From: Unio delphinus
Lineage: Eukaryota; Mollusca; Bivalvia; Unionida; Unionidae
Length of the DNA stretch: 64,000 nucleotides
NCBI GenBank assembly: GCA_029339505.1
Contig: JAQISU010000163.1
Coordinates: 1,860,001-1,924,000 of the forward strand
Direction: 5' to 3'
In this document: positions 1 through 13,400 of the stretch, piece by piece
Position numbering within the stretch: the stretch's first letter is position 1
Layout: each line of letters opens with the position of its first letter
The notes under the pieces: generated by a model
Told to the model about the DNA's origin: nothing
The model's input: the letters and a program-made list of their open reading frames with translations, nothing else
Database searches by the model: none
Position numbers and translations under genes: made by a program

Positions 1-1605
1 CTCGAAAAAGAGCACAGTAATTTGGAATTCCAACTTCTTGTACGAATAATTTTCAGAAACGTCTTATTCCAAATTGTCTCCCGACATTGAGAAATATTGA
101 TCAATTTGATGTCGTTTTTCTTTAATTTTCCTGATCCAGACGAGTCTGACAACGTTTCTTCCGGTAGTTCACCAAACTGTAGAAACGTTATCCCTGAGTC
201 AATTTTCTTTTGATTACGGCACATTGTTCTTGTGTCATACGTAATACCGTTGTTTGTTGTTTGTTTTTTTGGGTTTTTTTTTTTATGCGGATATATCACG
301 CTGGCATCGTCCAGCCCATGTTCCTTATCACTGGACACATTTTGGATACATGCGCACGAGATGTTAATATTGAGCCTTGTGTAAATGGTGTTCGCTTAAT
401 TTTCTGCCGACACACGAATCAATGAAAATCTCTTACTTTTTCTGATGTAAACCTCTCACTACATTCATTTTCAGGGAGCAATAAAAATTTTAATAAACAT
501 AGTTTTTCAGAGATTATCCAAATTGATGGTAGAGAATTATCATAAAGTTCATGGCACACACTTGGACTCTAGTTCATTTTAGATCGTAGTTTTTATGCCA
601 CACCAAACATGCTGTGTGACTATACACAAAATTGAAAATGTTGCTTTCAGTTGCACCTCATTTTCAACCAAGGTTCAAAGCTGAAAAAGTAACCGAAAAA
701 TTTTAACATTTAAAATATAATATGAGAAAACATTTTCACAGGTATTAAAATACTGGTAAATATACATTTCCTTCATTCCCTTGTTTAATATAGTGAAATT
801 TTCGTTTACAGGTTTTCAACAAGATTGACACATCCCCTCATTTATCGACTGATCTCACTGTTATGAGACCAATCTTATTTTCATTGTCAGATGGGCATAT
901 TACAAAAATGTGATTTTTAAATAATACCTGATTGATATGTTTGACTTTTGGCAATTGTTCAGATCTTTTAGCTGTTCTTGGAAGAATGTTTCAGATCGAG
1001 GTAAAAATTCTGCTTTAGTCAGAAAAAAACTATTTAGTTCTAGATTAAACTTTTGTTATAATTTATTGAATACAGATTGCAACATAATTATCCTGGTAAT
1101 TTTTATTGTTAATAGACGCAATGACAAATTGAAAATTGTAGTCGGTGATCTGTAGCAGTACATGCATGCACTGTATTAAAAACCTCATTAAATTCCAAGC
1201 AACCTATGAAGTAGCAAAGCCTTCGCTAATAAGATAATAAAGACTGAAATTTAATTATCACATGGCCATAACATTTATGCACTATCTAGGTATACCAAGA
1301 CAGACTGAATTAACTCCCTCTTTCTTCTGACTGGTGTAATTGGCAAGTTAAATGTAAAAAATGAAAATTGAGTTTTGAAGCTGTTGTATTTTGAGTGTTA
1401 AAGTTTACAGCAATAATCAGCAAATCATAAGTATGTCTTGTCAATGTACATAATTAAACAACATGTACAATCCGAAATGTACTATGTAACTTAACCTTGC
1501 ATTCATTTCTTTTGAGATGACCTGTTAAACACTATACCCTAATATTGTGGACATCCCTGTACCTACTAAAAATATAATGGTTTCGGGGACATCACTTTCA
1601 TTATA
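1..1605. other. Upstream non-coding stretch, no gene recognised
   Basis: AT-rich sequence with only short open frames that lack recognisable domains. It may be 5' flank or first intron of the METTL18-type gene that is clear from 4345 onward. I see no exon with convincing splice borders and protein similarity. Confidence 0.5.
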
Positions 1606-1766
1606 CAGTAAAACCTGTCTTGAGAGACCACCTGTCTTGAAAGACCAGGTTCTCCATGTACAGATTTATTGATTTATAGTGTTATGACCTGTTATGAGAG
1701 ACCACCAGACATGAGAGACCATTATATTTTGGCAGAAGGGGTGGTCTTTCAAGACAGGTTCCACTG
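1606..1766. mobile_element. 161-bp MITE with TA target duplication (pogo/Tigger-like ends)
   Basis: The element starts CAGTAAAACCTGTCTTGAGA and ends with the near-inverse (tctttcaagacaggttccactg). TA dinucleotides flank both sides (1604-1605 and 1767-1768). There is no coding capacity. The CAGT...ACTG ends and TA duplication are typical of pogo/Tigger-class non-autonomous elements. A second copy in opposite orientation lies at 18349-18525. Confidence 0.8.
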
Positions 1767-2000
1767 TATTGTCAAGGGGAAGTGGCTATCTTGTTTTTGA
1801 TTGACCATTTTATCCATAAATATGGAAATATTTTATTGATATTATCCTCATTTAGGTAAAATCTATTATTTTTTCTACTCTGGTGAAATCTGTGCTATAA
1901 TTTTTTGTAGGATGACTGATGATAGACATTTGCATCAAGTATCTAGACTTCCCTAAATTTTGTATGGTTGGGCCTAAATATATTTTTGTTAATTCAGCTT

Positions 2001-2870
2001 TAACACGACCATGATTACTTTGACACTACATCATTATCACGATTACTTTGGTGCTACATCAACACGATCATGATTACTTTGGTGTTTGGGGCCCCGAGTG
2101 GCAGAGTGGTCTAAAGCGCTCTCCATTACGGATCACTGCCATCTCACCTGTCTGTGGGTTCGAGTCTCAGATTCGGTCAATGTAGTGTAGGAAAGCTTGC
2201 CAGTAGCTTCTTGTGGGTCCGTGGTTTTTTCTGGGGTTCTTTCTCCACCATTAATACTGGCTGCCATGTATAGCCTATCTTGTGCTGAAAAATGGTGTTA
2301 ACAACATTACTTTGGTGCTACATTATCATGATTACTTTGGTGCTACATTATTATCTTGATTACTTTGTTGCTACATCATTATCATGATTACTTTGGTGCT
2401 ACATAATTATCGTGATTACTTTGGTGCTACATAATTATCGTGATTACTTTGGTGCTACATAATTATCGTGATTACTTTGTTGCTACATCCTTATCATGAT
2501 TACTTTGGTGCTACATTATTATCGTGATTACTTTGGTGCTACATCATTATCATGATTACTTTGGTGCTACATAATTATCGTGATTACTTTGGTGCTACAT
2601 CATTATCGTGATTACTTTGGTGCTACATCATTATCGTGATTACTTTGGTGCTACATAATTATCGTGATTACTTTGGTGCTACATAATTATCGTGATTACT
2701 TTGGTGCTACATAATTATTGTGATTACTTTGGTGCTACATTATTAAGCATTAACACGATCATGATTGCTTTTATGCTACATTATTATCTTGATTACTTTG
2801 TTGCTACATCATTATCGCGATTACTTTGGTGCTACATCATTATCGCGATTACTTTGGTGCTACATCATTA
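2001..2870. repeat. 28-bp minisatellite (attactttggtgctacat...), interrupted by a SINE
   Basis: About two dozen tandem copies of a 28-bp unit built on attactttggtgctacat followed by a variable cattatcatg/aattatcgtg. The array is split by the SINE at 2088-2303. Open frames through this array are by-products of the repeat. Confidence 0.9.
2088..2303 (+). mobile_element. tRNA-derived SINE, family A, copy 1
   Basis: The head resembles a tRNA, with an A-box-like segment (gtggcagagtggtctaaagc, from about 2098) and a B box (ggttcgagtct, about 2157). A conserved body follows (gcttgccagtagcttc, then atgtatagcctatc). The copy sits inside the 28-bp minisatellite, so the attactttggtg on each side fits a target duplication but could simply be two repeat units. 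Other copies lie at 16152, 37529 (a pair) and 41081. Confidence 0.85.
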
Positions 2871-3499
2871 TGATATTAATTCAGTGTGTTACATCTAAAA
2901 AGATAAAATTGAAGACAAAATTTGACCCTACCAATTTTTCAAATGCATTCGGGCTTTTTAATAAAGATTCAGCGGTTGTGATTAAAAGTTGCGAGAAAGA
3001 ATACAGATGCTCCACTAACTATTCAGGCAGTGGTATATTTATAATGATTTCTACTACTTTTTTTTTATTCAGGTTAAATCTGTGCATTTTATGCATGATT
3101 ATGAGCATTAACTAACCAAAGGTTGAAAATATTCACAATAATCAAGTACATGTCTGACTCTAACTTGTTGGCAGTAGGGAGGAAACCCCCAACTTAGACT
3201 TCTTAAGAAATACATGCCACTTGATATTGTAACCCCAAGAAAACCACTTACAAATGCTAAATGCAATAGAAATTTGAAGGAAAAATAATTAGTTTCAATA
3301 AATCTTTTATTTATTTTACAGCATTTAGTTTGAGTAAAGATGCATCTAAAGACATAGTATGTTTTAAATTCATTCCAACCTTCTAACTACTAAATGCCAC
3401 AACATTGTTTTTTTAGGAGATGCTGTCTATGATCTCACCTGTGTGACAATGTCAGGCTAAACAAAGCAGTAATCTTTGCATAGTTTGTTTATTTGAAAA

Positions 3500-4020
3500 A
3501 ATGATAGGGTCAATGAAGTAGGTTGATTTCTATCCAACTCTAATTAATAGGGTCATTGAAGTACATGTAGTTTGATTTCTATTTAACTCTGATTAATATG
3601 CTGAATGAAGATGGTTGATTTCTATTCAACTCTAATTGATAGGGTGAGTGAAGTAGTTTGGTTTCTATCCAACTCTAATTGATAGGGTCATTGAAGTAGT
3701 TTGATTTCTGTCAAACTCTAATCGATAAGGTGAGTGAAGTAAGTTCATTTCTATTAATAGGGTGAATACACAAGGTTCATTTCTATTGATAGGATGAAAA
3801 CTCTTGGTTGATTTCTGTTGACAGTTGAATACATTATGTTTATTTCTATTAATAGGATGAAAACTCTTGGTTGATTTCTGTTGACAGTTGAATACATTAT
3901 GTTTATTTCTATTGATAGGATGAAAACTCTTGGTTGATTTCTGTTGACAGTTGAATACATTACATGTATGTTTATTTCTATTGATAGGATGAAAACTCTT
4001 GGTTGATTTCTATGAAACTC
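3500..4020. repeat. Degenerate tandem repeat with a 63-bp unit in its right half
   Basis: The left half (3500-3780) repeats a core of ggttgatttctattcaactc and variants. The right half (about 3780-4010) carries 3-4 near-identical 63-bp units containing tgaaaactcttggttgattt and gacagttgaatacatta. The minus-strand open frame here is repeat-derived. Confidence 0.85.
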
Positions 4021-4344
4021 TAGGACAGTTTACCTATTAATAGTTGCATAATTACCAGATATACTCACTTATAAGTCAAAATTACAAACAGCAAAGATCC
4101 TGACATGTCCTATCATAATGAGCCTGCAGTTTAGGGTCTGTGTTGTTTGTTCCTAATAAACTGTACAGACCCAGAGCTGCCAGTGCATTATGTAACAGCA
4201 GGTCTGGTTCTGTGTTGTTTGTAATTATTTTCTTATAAGGGAGCATATACAATAGTGGCATTTACTGCTATTGCAAAGGTTGTAATAATTTAAGGTTTTA
4301 TCATTCAATAAAACATGATCATACAGATGCATTTTTTCTTTCAG

Positions 4345-4433
4345 AAAAGTCTGAGACCGAAAAGTCGAGATTAGCAAGTGAAGATGTGACAGTTGCTAAA
4401 TGCAGAGAAATATTTCCACCATTGAAAGAGAAG
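4345..4433 (+). CDS. METTL18: METTL18 exon a (first one recognised)
   Basis: Follows the strong acceptor ttttttctttcag; the donor is AAG|gtttca. It completes a codon begun upstream and encodes 29 residues (KSETEKSRLASED..., ending PPLKEK). This corresponds to the poorly conserved linker before the catalytic domain. It is assigned because it joins in phase 0 with the next exon. Confidence 0.7.
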
Positions 4434-7400
4434 GTTTCACCATACTTCTCATTTATCTTTACCAGAGATTTTCAAAGTACCATCAACTTACTCTTTAATA
4501 TCTCTGTTAAACATTACCATTGACTTACTCTTTAATATCTCTGTTAAACATTACCATTGACTTACTCTTTAAAGGAATAGGGAACTTACAGTTAAAGTTG
4601 TGGTTATATTACTCATTTTGATACATATGATAAATTAAATAGTAGTTTGGGGCGACCCAGTTGCACCAAATAAAATATACAGTACATTATAGGGTAAGAA
4701 TTGCGTGAGCGTTCCAATATGCATATTTGTCAAGTGGAAATGAGGCTGAGTAAACGTGACGTCACAGGATCTTAGCAGCTATCGGCTCAGCATTATGTTG
4801 ATCCACTTGTGCTTGAGAGTAGGCAGATTATTAGTGTTTATATTAGAGTTTATTTTACAAGAATCTTCCAAAATGCCCCTCTGTGCAGCGTTTGGATGCA
4901 ACAACAAATCGACTAGTACATTTTTCCGATTTCCAAAAGACAAAATCAGATGAACGGCTTGGATCTATTACTGTCGCCATGACCCCGTGAGAACTTTGAG
5001 CCGGTAACTCAGACTTTGCAGTCTTCATTTTTCAAACGATCAGTATAAAAGTTGATCCAGAAAGATGTGCAGAATTGGGATATTTAAATGACAGTCAAGG
5101 CTGAGGCCGACAGCTGTACCAGATATTATTCTAACCCTATGAATGGGGTAAGATCTACCGACAGATCCGAGTGGTTCACAACTATCAAACCGAAACTAGT
5201 AAGAGGAGCCTATCACAAACTGCGGAATGCAGAGGTAAATAAATATGTTGTATGCACTCTAATTTCTATAAATGTCGTGAGCATAATGAAATTGAAGTAT
5301 TTAAACAATAATACCTACATAAAATAGCGCTTTATTCATCTCAGATTCTCAAACATTATCACACCCCACCCCACCCCAAGTGCTGCAGAAATTGAATAAT
5401 TGCGTATACTACTGTATATATTTCTGGAAAATATTTATCTTGGAATGAGTTGTTCATGACGCTAACGTTAGAGTAACACTAATGTGTATTTAAGATATAG
5501 TGGAATGCATAATTTCATGTTTTTCACTACTGGTATCACCCGAGAAATATGAGCCTTAGGCTATGACATAGGATAAACACTTCTTTGTGCCTCCCCCTCA
5601 ACTTCCTTTTCCCCTTTAGTGCGGCCATCATTGTAATTAATCAGTTGTTGTCATTTGACTACTCAGATGTTTCAAAGATACTGCAAATGCTTTTTCTTGT
5701 CAATAATAATTGTTTTTTTTCCTTCAGGTTCTACATCAAGCAATGCAACATGCAAATTATGTGCTTGATACACCTGCAAGTGCATGTGCCCTGGTAGAGG
5801 TAGATGATGCTGAACTCAGCATACAATTGTTTGTAGCAATTCCTCAGGCTCAACCACAAAAAATAAAACAAAGTGTGAAGTTCAGGTTAAATTTGATCCC
5901 ACAAGGACTCACAAAATTCAGGTTTGAGCTGCAAGATCAATAGCAATTCAGTCTGAGCTCCTAAACCCAAGAGAGGATTCAGATAATGAAAATGAACCAA
6001 GCAGTGAGGATGAAATTGACCCTGATATACACCATGATTCAGAATATGAACCACATTCAGATACTGATGATGAAGAGTGCAGTGACTTTAAAGATATGCA
6101 TATGAACTTTAAGCTTAATAAGATAAAACCAGAAGATCAGCAACATGTTCTGGTGTCCAAATCTACTTTGGCAGAATTGATGAATGTATGTAGATCATGT
6201 TGTTTGCCCTCCCAGACATTATAGTCTGTACTTTGATAATACAGCTGTATCCAATTTTATCAAGTTGAACTATTTCAATATAATGCATTAAATTAATTAA
6301 ATGTTAGCACAAGTAACTGTTAGGTTACTGGGAAGTAGACTTGTTCTTTTGAAATTGTCAGAGATACGTATTTAGACTGCTCAGCAAATTTTAATATCCG
6401 CAAAGGCTAGCCAATGCCACCTGCCTTTTGTATCCTTGAAAGTGCTCCCTCTTAGTGATACAAAAGCCATTGTTGGGCTGGTGCCTTGAGCATAAGTATA
6501 GTGTGCTTAATCATTAATGGGTAATCCAGCACTACAAGTAATTAGAAGAAATAAAGTAATATATAGTAAAATCTGAACTAGAAATAAAATACAGTGGTAC
6601 CTCGGGTTACGAACGCCTCAGGTCACGAACAATTCGGGTTACGAACAACAACTTCGAAATTTTTCTGTCTCGGGTAACGAACAGTGCATCGGATTACGAA
6701 CGAAGGCGAGAGAGAGAGGAAGGTTTAACGTTGGAGACAAACGATCGCGTACAATACAAACGAATCCACGCAGTACTAACATCGCTTAGGGCTAGCCTAG
6801 TAGCCTAATTTTGCATGCGTGCGCAGCCTCGCTTTCATTGGCCTTACTACACAGCAGTAAAAGTAGCAGTCGTCCGATGATGAGGAGCCAGTGACCGTTT
6901 CAACTGCCAGGATTAAAGAAATTTGCAGCAAGTGGGCAGACGTCGAAGACTTCATTGTGAACCATCATTCACACAAACTTGTTGCTAACAGGGCAGTAAA
7001 CCTGATGAATGATAACACGATGGCTCACTTCAGAAAGATTCTCCAGTAAAGGAAGCGACAAATTTCCCTTGATAGTTTCTTGGTGCAAAAAGATTCCCAG
7101 TTGGCTGCCAAGAAACAGCGACAAGAAACTCCTGAAACTAATGATTCAGAATAGCAAACAAAGTGACAAATTTCCCATGATCATTTTCTTGGTAAGAAAG
7201 ATGGATTAAATCTTTTTTTTTATTTTACATTTAATTTATTTGGTTGTTTTCTTTCTCTTTATTTAATACGTGAAGCACACGTATTCTTTGCGTTTTGTCA
7301 GGTAAACGACCGGATGTTAATAAAAAAGAACGATTCTTTCATCTTGAAACGGATTGTCTCTATTTCATTGATTTCAATGTTTCGGGTTACGAACATTTCG

Positions 7401-10400
7401 GGTTACGAACCGAGTTCTGGAACGAATTAAGTTTGTAACCCGAGGTACCACTGTAATTAAATACATGTGTAGTTCATTAAATAAATTTTTATTAAAGTTC
7501 ATTATGTTGGGACACAGGTTAAAATCAATCATTAAGAAAATATAAAAGTTCAAAATGAAAAAAAGTTTATTGATTTCATATCTTGGTGCATCTTGTCTGC
7601 ACACACAGAGGCATACATGTTCATGAAAGGGGAATCTCGTTATCGACCACCGCTCACAGCATCATACCATACAAACAATTTTCAAAAAGATGAACTCATC
7701 ATAAAGCAAAAATCATGCTTTTTGAAATCCAATAATTTTTATGTTACAGCATACATGTATTTGAAGCCAACATATTCCTCTAAGGAAAAAGATTCTTTTA
7801 GTTTTGACAAAACACAGGATGGAAGCACTTTATGGCTGTGTTTGCCTAGTCGATTCCAAATCCATTTGACAAAACGTAGATATGCTATATGCCTTTATGT
7901 TCTGAAAATAAATATAGAATACATGTAAGAGTAAATTCGAACAAGAGTTAAGATATTTCATCTTTTGTAAATTATGCTGAATTGTACTTTTAGTACTTAG
8001 GGTGAATTATGTTTAATATATTTATCTTTTTATCAAATTATTAATCTTCTTTGAATACATATACATACATGTGAAATGACCCATATCATTATAAAATAGT
8101 TCTATTCCTTTGTTGTTTTTTTATTGTGTTCATGAAGACTCTTTAAACCTAGTTGATAAACAAAAAATGAATAAATCATTGTCAACATAAGTATTTATTA
8201 GAATTTATACCAAACCTGCTATTCCTTTCTCAAAACAAGCAGTTTTATTTATCAAGGCTATATATTGTTAAAAAAGTTTAGATATCACCCCAAAGAAAAA
8301 CAAGAAAGGGTAGTCTTAAAAGAGAAAACTACATTTTCTTCTAAAAAAAACTGCATTCTTTTCAGAAGTTCAAGACCATCACAGCTTGATCATAATGGAA
8401 TGCATCCTTCTGCAATAAATGTTGCCTCCATGAGTTGTAATATGAAAACACTTTGAAGAAAATCTTGCAAATTGTTTGTTTTGTAAAATGTATAGGAAAA
8501 TCTTATATAAAAATATCAACAGGAATTTTGAAGAAATTTATGAAAGATTGGAAAAATTACTTGTGTAATTGGTTCATTATCATCCAAAGGTCCATGATGT
8601 TCCCGGTATTCAAACAGGGATACTTCCAGCATGTGTCTGTTTAAGCAGTTTGCAATGAAACTTTCATGGAGGGTTTTACATGTCAGGTCACCCTTCTTTT
8701 TCTCAATCATCTCCACCTTTTGACAGCATAAGGGCTCAATTGCCAAGTGAATCATTTGGCAATATGTACAATCACACCTGTAAGGAAAGAGCACAGCATA
8801 ATTTTGGGCATTCAAGAATGTTTAAAAATCACTTTCAACATTTTGTAAGCATTCAAAAGGAAAGATGCTGATTAGAAATAGCATGTTGATTTTGCATTTG
8901 AAATAAAGTTTGACAAAACAACATTATTCCTCAGTGCATGTATGTTGCCCTGCAAAGTTTAGAGTAAGCACTGTCAAGTCCATGTGATATTATGAGTCAG
9001 ATTGTATTTAATAGATTAATATTCAGTGTAACTTGTGATAACATTGAACCTGGGATTATAATGTTTATAGATGGCAGAAGGAGTTAATCGTTGGTGTGTA
9101 CTGACATTCATTTGCATAGTCCTGTATTCTGCATGGGCTTTTGTCCTTTATTTGAAAAAGAAAACATATATTTCACTGTGTGAAGGAGTAAATGTAGTTG
9201 AAGTTCAAAATAATGAACAACAAAAAAAAGTATGTGTGTTTACAGTGTACAGCACGTCACTATTCCACTAGAATAAGTGTTCTGCAACAATGCAGCAATT
9301 ATAAATTTACAAAATATGTGACTTTCATTGCTTTAAAAATTATGAAAACATTGCTAATTAATATTTTTAAAAATGTTTAATTTAGCAAGACATAAAGACA
9401 AAAATACAGCTTTACGAGCATTTGCTTTGATAACTCGCACTATCGGTAATCTTTAAAAGTTTCAGGCAATCGAGGGAGGATTATCGAAATTTGGGTGCAC
9501 CAAAGCTTGAATATTTATACACACAGGAGTTGACAAAGTTTCAGTTTCAGTTAGTGAAATGTAACATGCGTTCTGCTCATTTTTATATATACAGTATATG
9601 AAATGCCTGCTACAAGTATAAATCGGTACAAACCATTGTGTTTTCTCGAGTCGTCCTTCTTCACTCTGATAACTATCCTCATCATTCTGACAGTGACATT
9701 CGAAGAACATAATGCCATTGTCATCACTACATTCTTCGTTGTTAAGTCTTCAAACGTGGCTCAAGCTGATACGGTAAATTGTTCACGCTTACAGAGAAGT
9801 ATGGGAAATCGTTCTCGCAATTTTCCATGATGCAAAAGGGAAAGAAATTATCTGAATCATGCTAGCAACCATTGGAGTATGCTATGTTTACTGTTAGCAA
9901 TAGATCCTGTGACGTCACTACCGACCACGTGATACGTATCTCATTAACTCTCAGGCACTTGTGCGGATAGCCTAAATATTTCCTTTTAATTACTAAACGG
10001 AGCGAGAACGGTGTACGGGAATAAGATAAAGTATAACTTTGAACGACATGCAATCAGATAATATGAAATCAACTTGTAGGTTCCCTATTCCTTTAATATC
10101 TCTGTTAAACAGTGTCATCAGCTTACTCTTTAATATCTCTGTTAAACATTACCATTGACTTACTCTTTAATATCTCTGTTAAACATTGTCATCAACTTAC
10201 TCTTTAATATCTCTGTTAAACATTACCATTGACTTACTCTTTAATATCTGTGTTAAACAGTGTCATCAACTTACTCTTTAATATCTCTGTTAAACATTAC
10301 CATTGACTTACTCTTTAATATCTCTGTTAAACATTACCATCAACTTACTCTTTAATATCTCTGTTAAACAGTGTCATCAACTTACTCTTTAATATCTCTG

Positions 10401-13400
10401 TTAAACATTATCATCAGCTTACTCTTAAATATCTCTGTTAAACATTGTCATCAACTTACTCTTTAATATCTCTGTTAAACATTGTCATCAACTTACTCTT
10501 TAATATCTCTGTTAAACATTACCATTGACTTACTCTTTAATATCTCTGTTAAACATTACCATTGACTTACTCTTTAATATCTCTGTTAAACAGTGTCATC
10601 AACTTACTCTTTAATATCTCTGTTAAACATTACCATCAACTTACTCTTTAATATCTCTGTTAAACATTACCATTGACTTACTCTTTAATATCTCTGTTAA
10701 ACATTACCATTGACTTACTCTTTAATATCTCTGTTAAACATTACCATTGACTTACTCTTTAATATCTCTGTTAAACATTACCATTGACTTACTCTTTAAT
10801 ATCTCTGTTAAACAGTGTCATCAACTTACTCTTTAATATCTCTGTTAAACATTACCATCAACTTACTCTTTAATATCTCTGTTAAACAGTGTCATCAACT
10901 TACTCTTTAATATCTCTGCTAAACATTATCATTGACTTACTCTTTAATATCTCTGTTAAACATTACCATTGACTTACTCTTTAATATCTCTGTTAAACAT
11001 TATCATCAGCTTACTCTTAAATATCTCTGTTAAACATTTTCATCAACTTACTCTTTAATATCTCTGCTAAACATTGTCATCAACTTACTCTTTAATATCT
11101 CTCTTAAACAGTGTCATCAACTTACTCTTTAATATCTCTCTTAAACATTATCATCAACTTACTCTTTAATATCTCTGTTAAACATTACCATTGACTTACT
11201 CTTTAATATCTCTATTAAACAGTGTCATCAACTTACTCTTTAATATCTCTGTTAAACATTGTCATCAACTTACTCTTTAATATCTCTGTTAAACATTATC
11301 ATCAACTTACTCTTTAATATCGCTGTTAAACATTACCATTGACTTACTCTTTAATATCTCTGTTAAACATTACCTATCTTTGCAAGTTAGTTTTAGCTTG
11401 CCTTGCAGTAATGTCAGGTGAGCTTTTGGTACTGCCCTTTGTCCATTGTGCATTGTGTATTGTTCATTGTCCATCTGTTGTTTGCTATTATCAACCTCTT
11501 TTCAAGAACCACTGAACCAGTTTTAGTGAAAGATACAAAGCATCCTGCCATAAAGGCAATTTAGAAGTGTACAAATGATGCCATCAGATGTGGCTAACAT
11601 TAGAAAAAAGTAAAATCTATTAATGATGTTGTTCATTCTTCAAAACCATGCAATTCAAATTTAAAGAGATTTCATGCACAAACATCCTGGCATGCAGACC
11701 TTGCAGTTTTCTGCAAATAATAATGATACTCCAACAAACTTTTATATAACCCCACCCACCCAAACAGAATTCGACAAACTTTTGTTGACATATGCATTCT
11801 AAATTGACAAACATTTAAATATATCTAAAGGATGCAGAACATTTACCAAGTATTTTCATCATTACTAAAGTAGAAGAATATTTGATATTTCCAAAACTAC
11901 CAAACAGACTTGAACTAAATCATCATCCATCCATCATCCATCATCCATCCATTTTGATTATCCAGGCCTTTTATTAATCCTCTAACGAGGGTAGGCCTGT
12001 CTGTTTCGTCATGTGAGTATTCAAAGCTTTCTTCCAGGCTCTACGGTCCTGTGGATTGATTCCGCTCAACCCCAACGTCTTTCTTTCTCTTTTTGTCAAC
12101 TCTTCCCATGTTAGCTTAGGTCTGCCTGGAGCTCGACTTAACTTTGAAACTTTGAAGGAACGGACCTTAGATATCCACCCTTTACTAGACTCAACATGGC
12201 CCAGCCATCGCATCCTATTTGAATGGATAATGTCGGAAATGTTTCTGATGTTGAGCTGGGTGAGGAGAGACTCAAATGGGACATTCGCCTTGGGATTTAC
12301 ATGGCAGATCCATCGTATCATGGCTTTATCATTGCGATGTATCTTCCTGAGAGTTGTAGCAGTGACAGCCCAGGTTTCAGAGCCATAGGCTACGACATCA
12401 AGTTTTTCTTCACCTACAGTTACATCTGTCACAGGCCTTCCATCAATAGGTCGAGCAAGTCCACTACATCTGGGACACTTGTAGTTTGGATCAGGTTTGA
12501 GAGGTCCATTGATTCCACTACATTTCTTGTGAACCCAATGTGAACAGCTGTTGCAAAAGATTGAGTTTCTACGGCACATGGATACTTTCCTGTGCTTTTC
12601 AGTGTTTCCCTATTCAGGCCAGAAATCAATACCTTGGATTTACCCATGTTGACCCTGAGACCTTTTTCTTCCATGCCCATCTTCCATTCTGTCACACGTT
12701 CAGCCAGAGCATCAAGTGTGGAGTCAACGACCGCTAGATCATCAGCATACAGGAGCTTGTATGGGCAGCTTGCTCGAAAGTGAATTGACAGCGCTTCCAG
12801 AACAACGATAAACAATAATAGGCTCAATACCGATCCTTGATGAACACCAACATTGACATTGAACTCGTCACTGTAGCCATCACCAACACGAACACGGCTT
12901 CTAGCATTAGAGTACATTGACTGTACAGTTTTAACAAGCCATTCTTCAACGCCTAATTTATGCATCGCCCACCATATGACATTCCTTGGAACTCGGTCGA
13001 ATGCCTTCTCAAGATCAATGAAGGCCATGTATAAGGGCGCTCTGTAGTTGCTCCTGTCCAGTGCGTCGCCTTTGCCCTTGTATAGACTGACTATGTAGCT
13101 TTCCTCCCACTGTGTTGGAATATGTCCATCATGAATGATAGCTTCAAAGAGATCATGTATGAGTGCTACACCACTCATGCCAGTAGGCTTCAACATCTCT
13201 TCTACTATGCCAGATGGGCCTGCAGCTTTACCCGTCGCCATCTTGATGATTGCTTTTTCAATCATCACAGTAGTGATTGGAATACTTGGGCCCTCAACAG
13301 GATGCTCATCCGTGAGGTCATTTGGGTTCCATGGAAATTCAACATTCAGCAACCTATCATAGTGCTGTTTCAAAGCATTTTCTCTGGATTCCTCGTCCAG

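Larger units (their letters stand above)
4573..10092. mobile_element. 5.5-kb TTAA-flanked DNA transposon (Kolobok-like), decayed
   Basis: The left end AGGAATAGGGAACTTACA is mirrored by the right end tgtaggttccctattcct with one mismatch in 18. TTAA flanks both sides (4569-4572, 10093-10096), and the 37-bp satellite continues on either side, so the insertion is unambiguous. A THAP domain and a transposase-like N-terminal region are on +, a P2X7-ballast-like gene is on -, and a Tigger-like element is nested at 6592-7453. TTAA duplication together with a THAP protein fits the Kolobok superfamily; a piggyBac relative is the alternative. The catalytic core of a transposase is not visible. Confidence 0.8.

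Noticed and set aside
2088..2170. Possible tRNA gene
   Set aside because: It has A and B boxes but no complete cloverleaf, and the same sequence continues into a shared body in other copies; it is a tRNA-derived SINE.
2900..3115. Candidate METTL18 first exon (frame with KFDPTNFSNAFGLFNK)
   Set aside because: No clear start or donor in phase, and similarity to the METTL18 N-terminus is too weak to claim.
3322..3356. Candidate extra METTL18 exon after ttattttacag with donor gtatgt
   Set aside because: No reading phase joins to the exon at 4345 without a stop codon.
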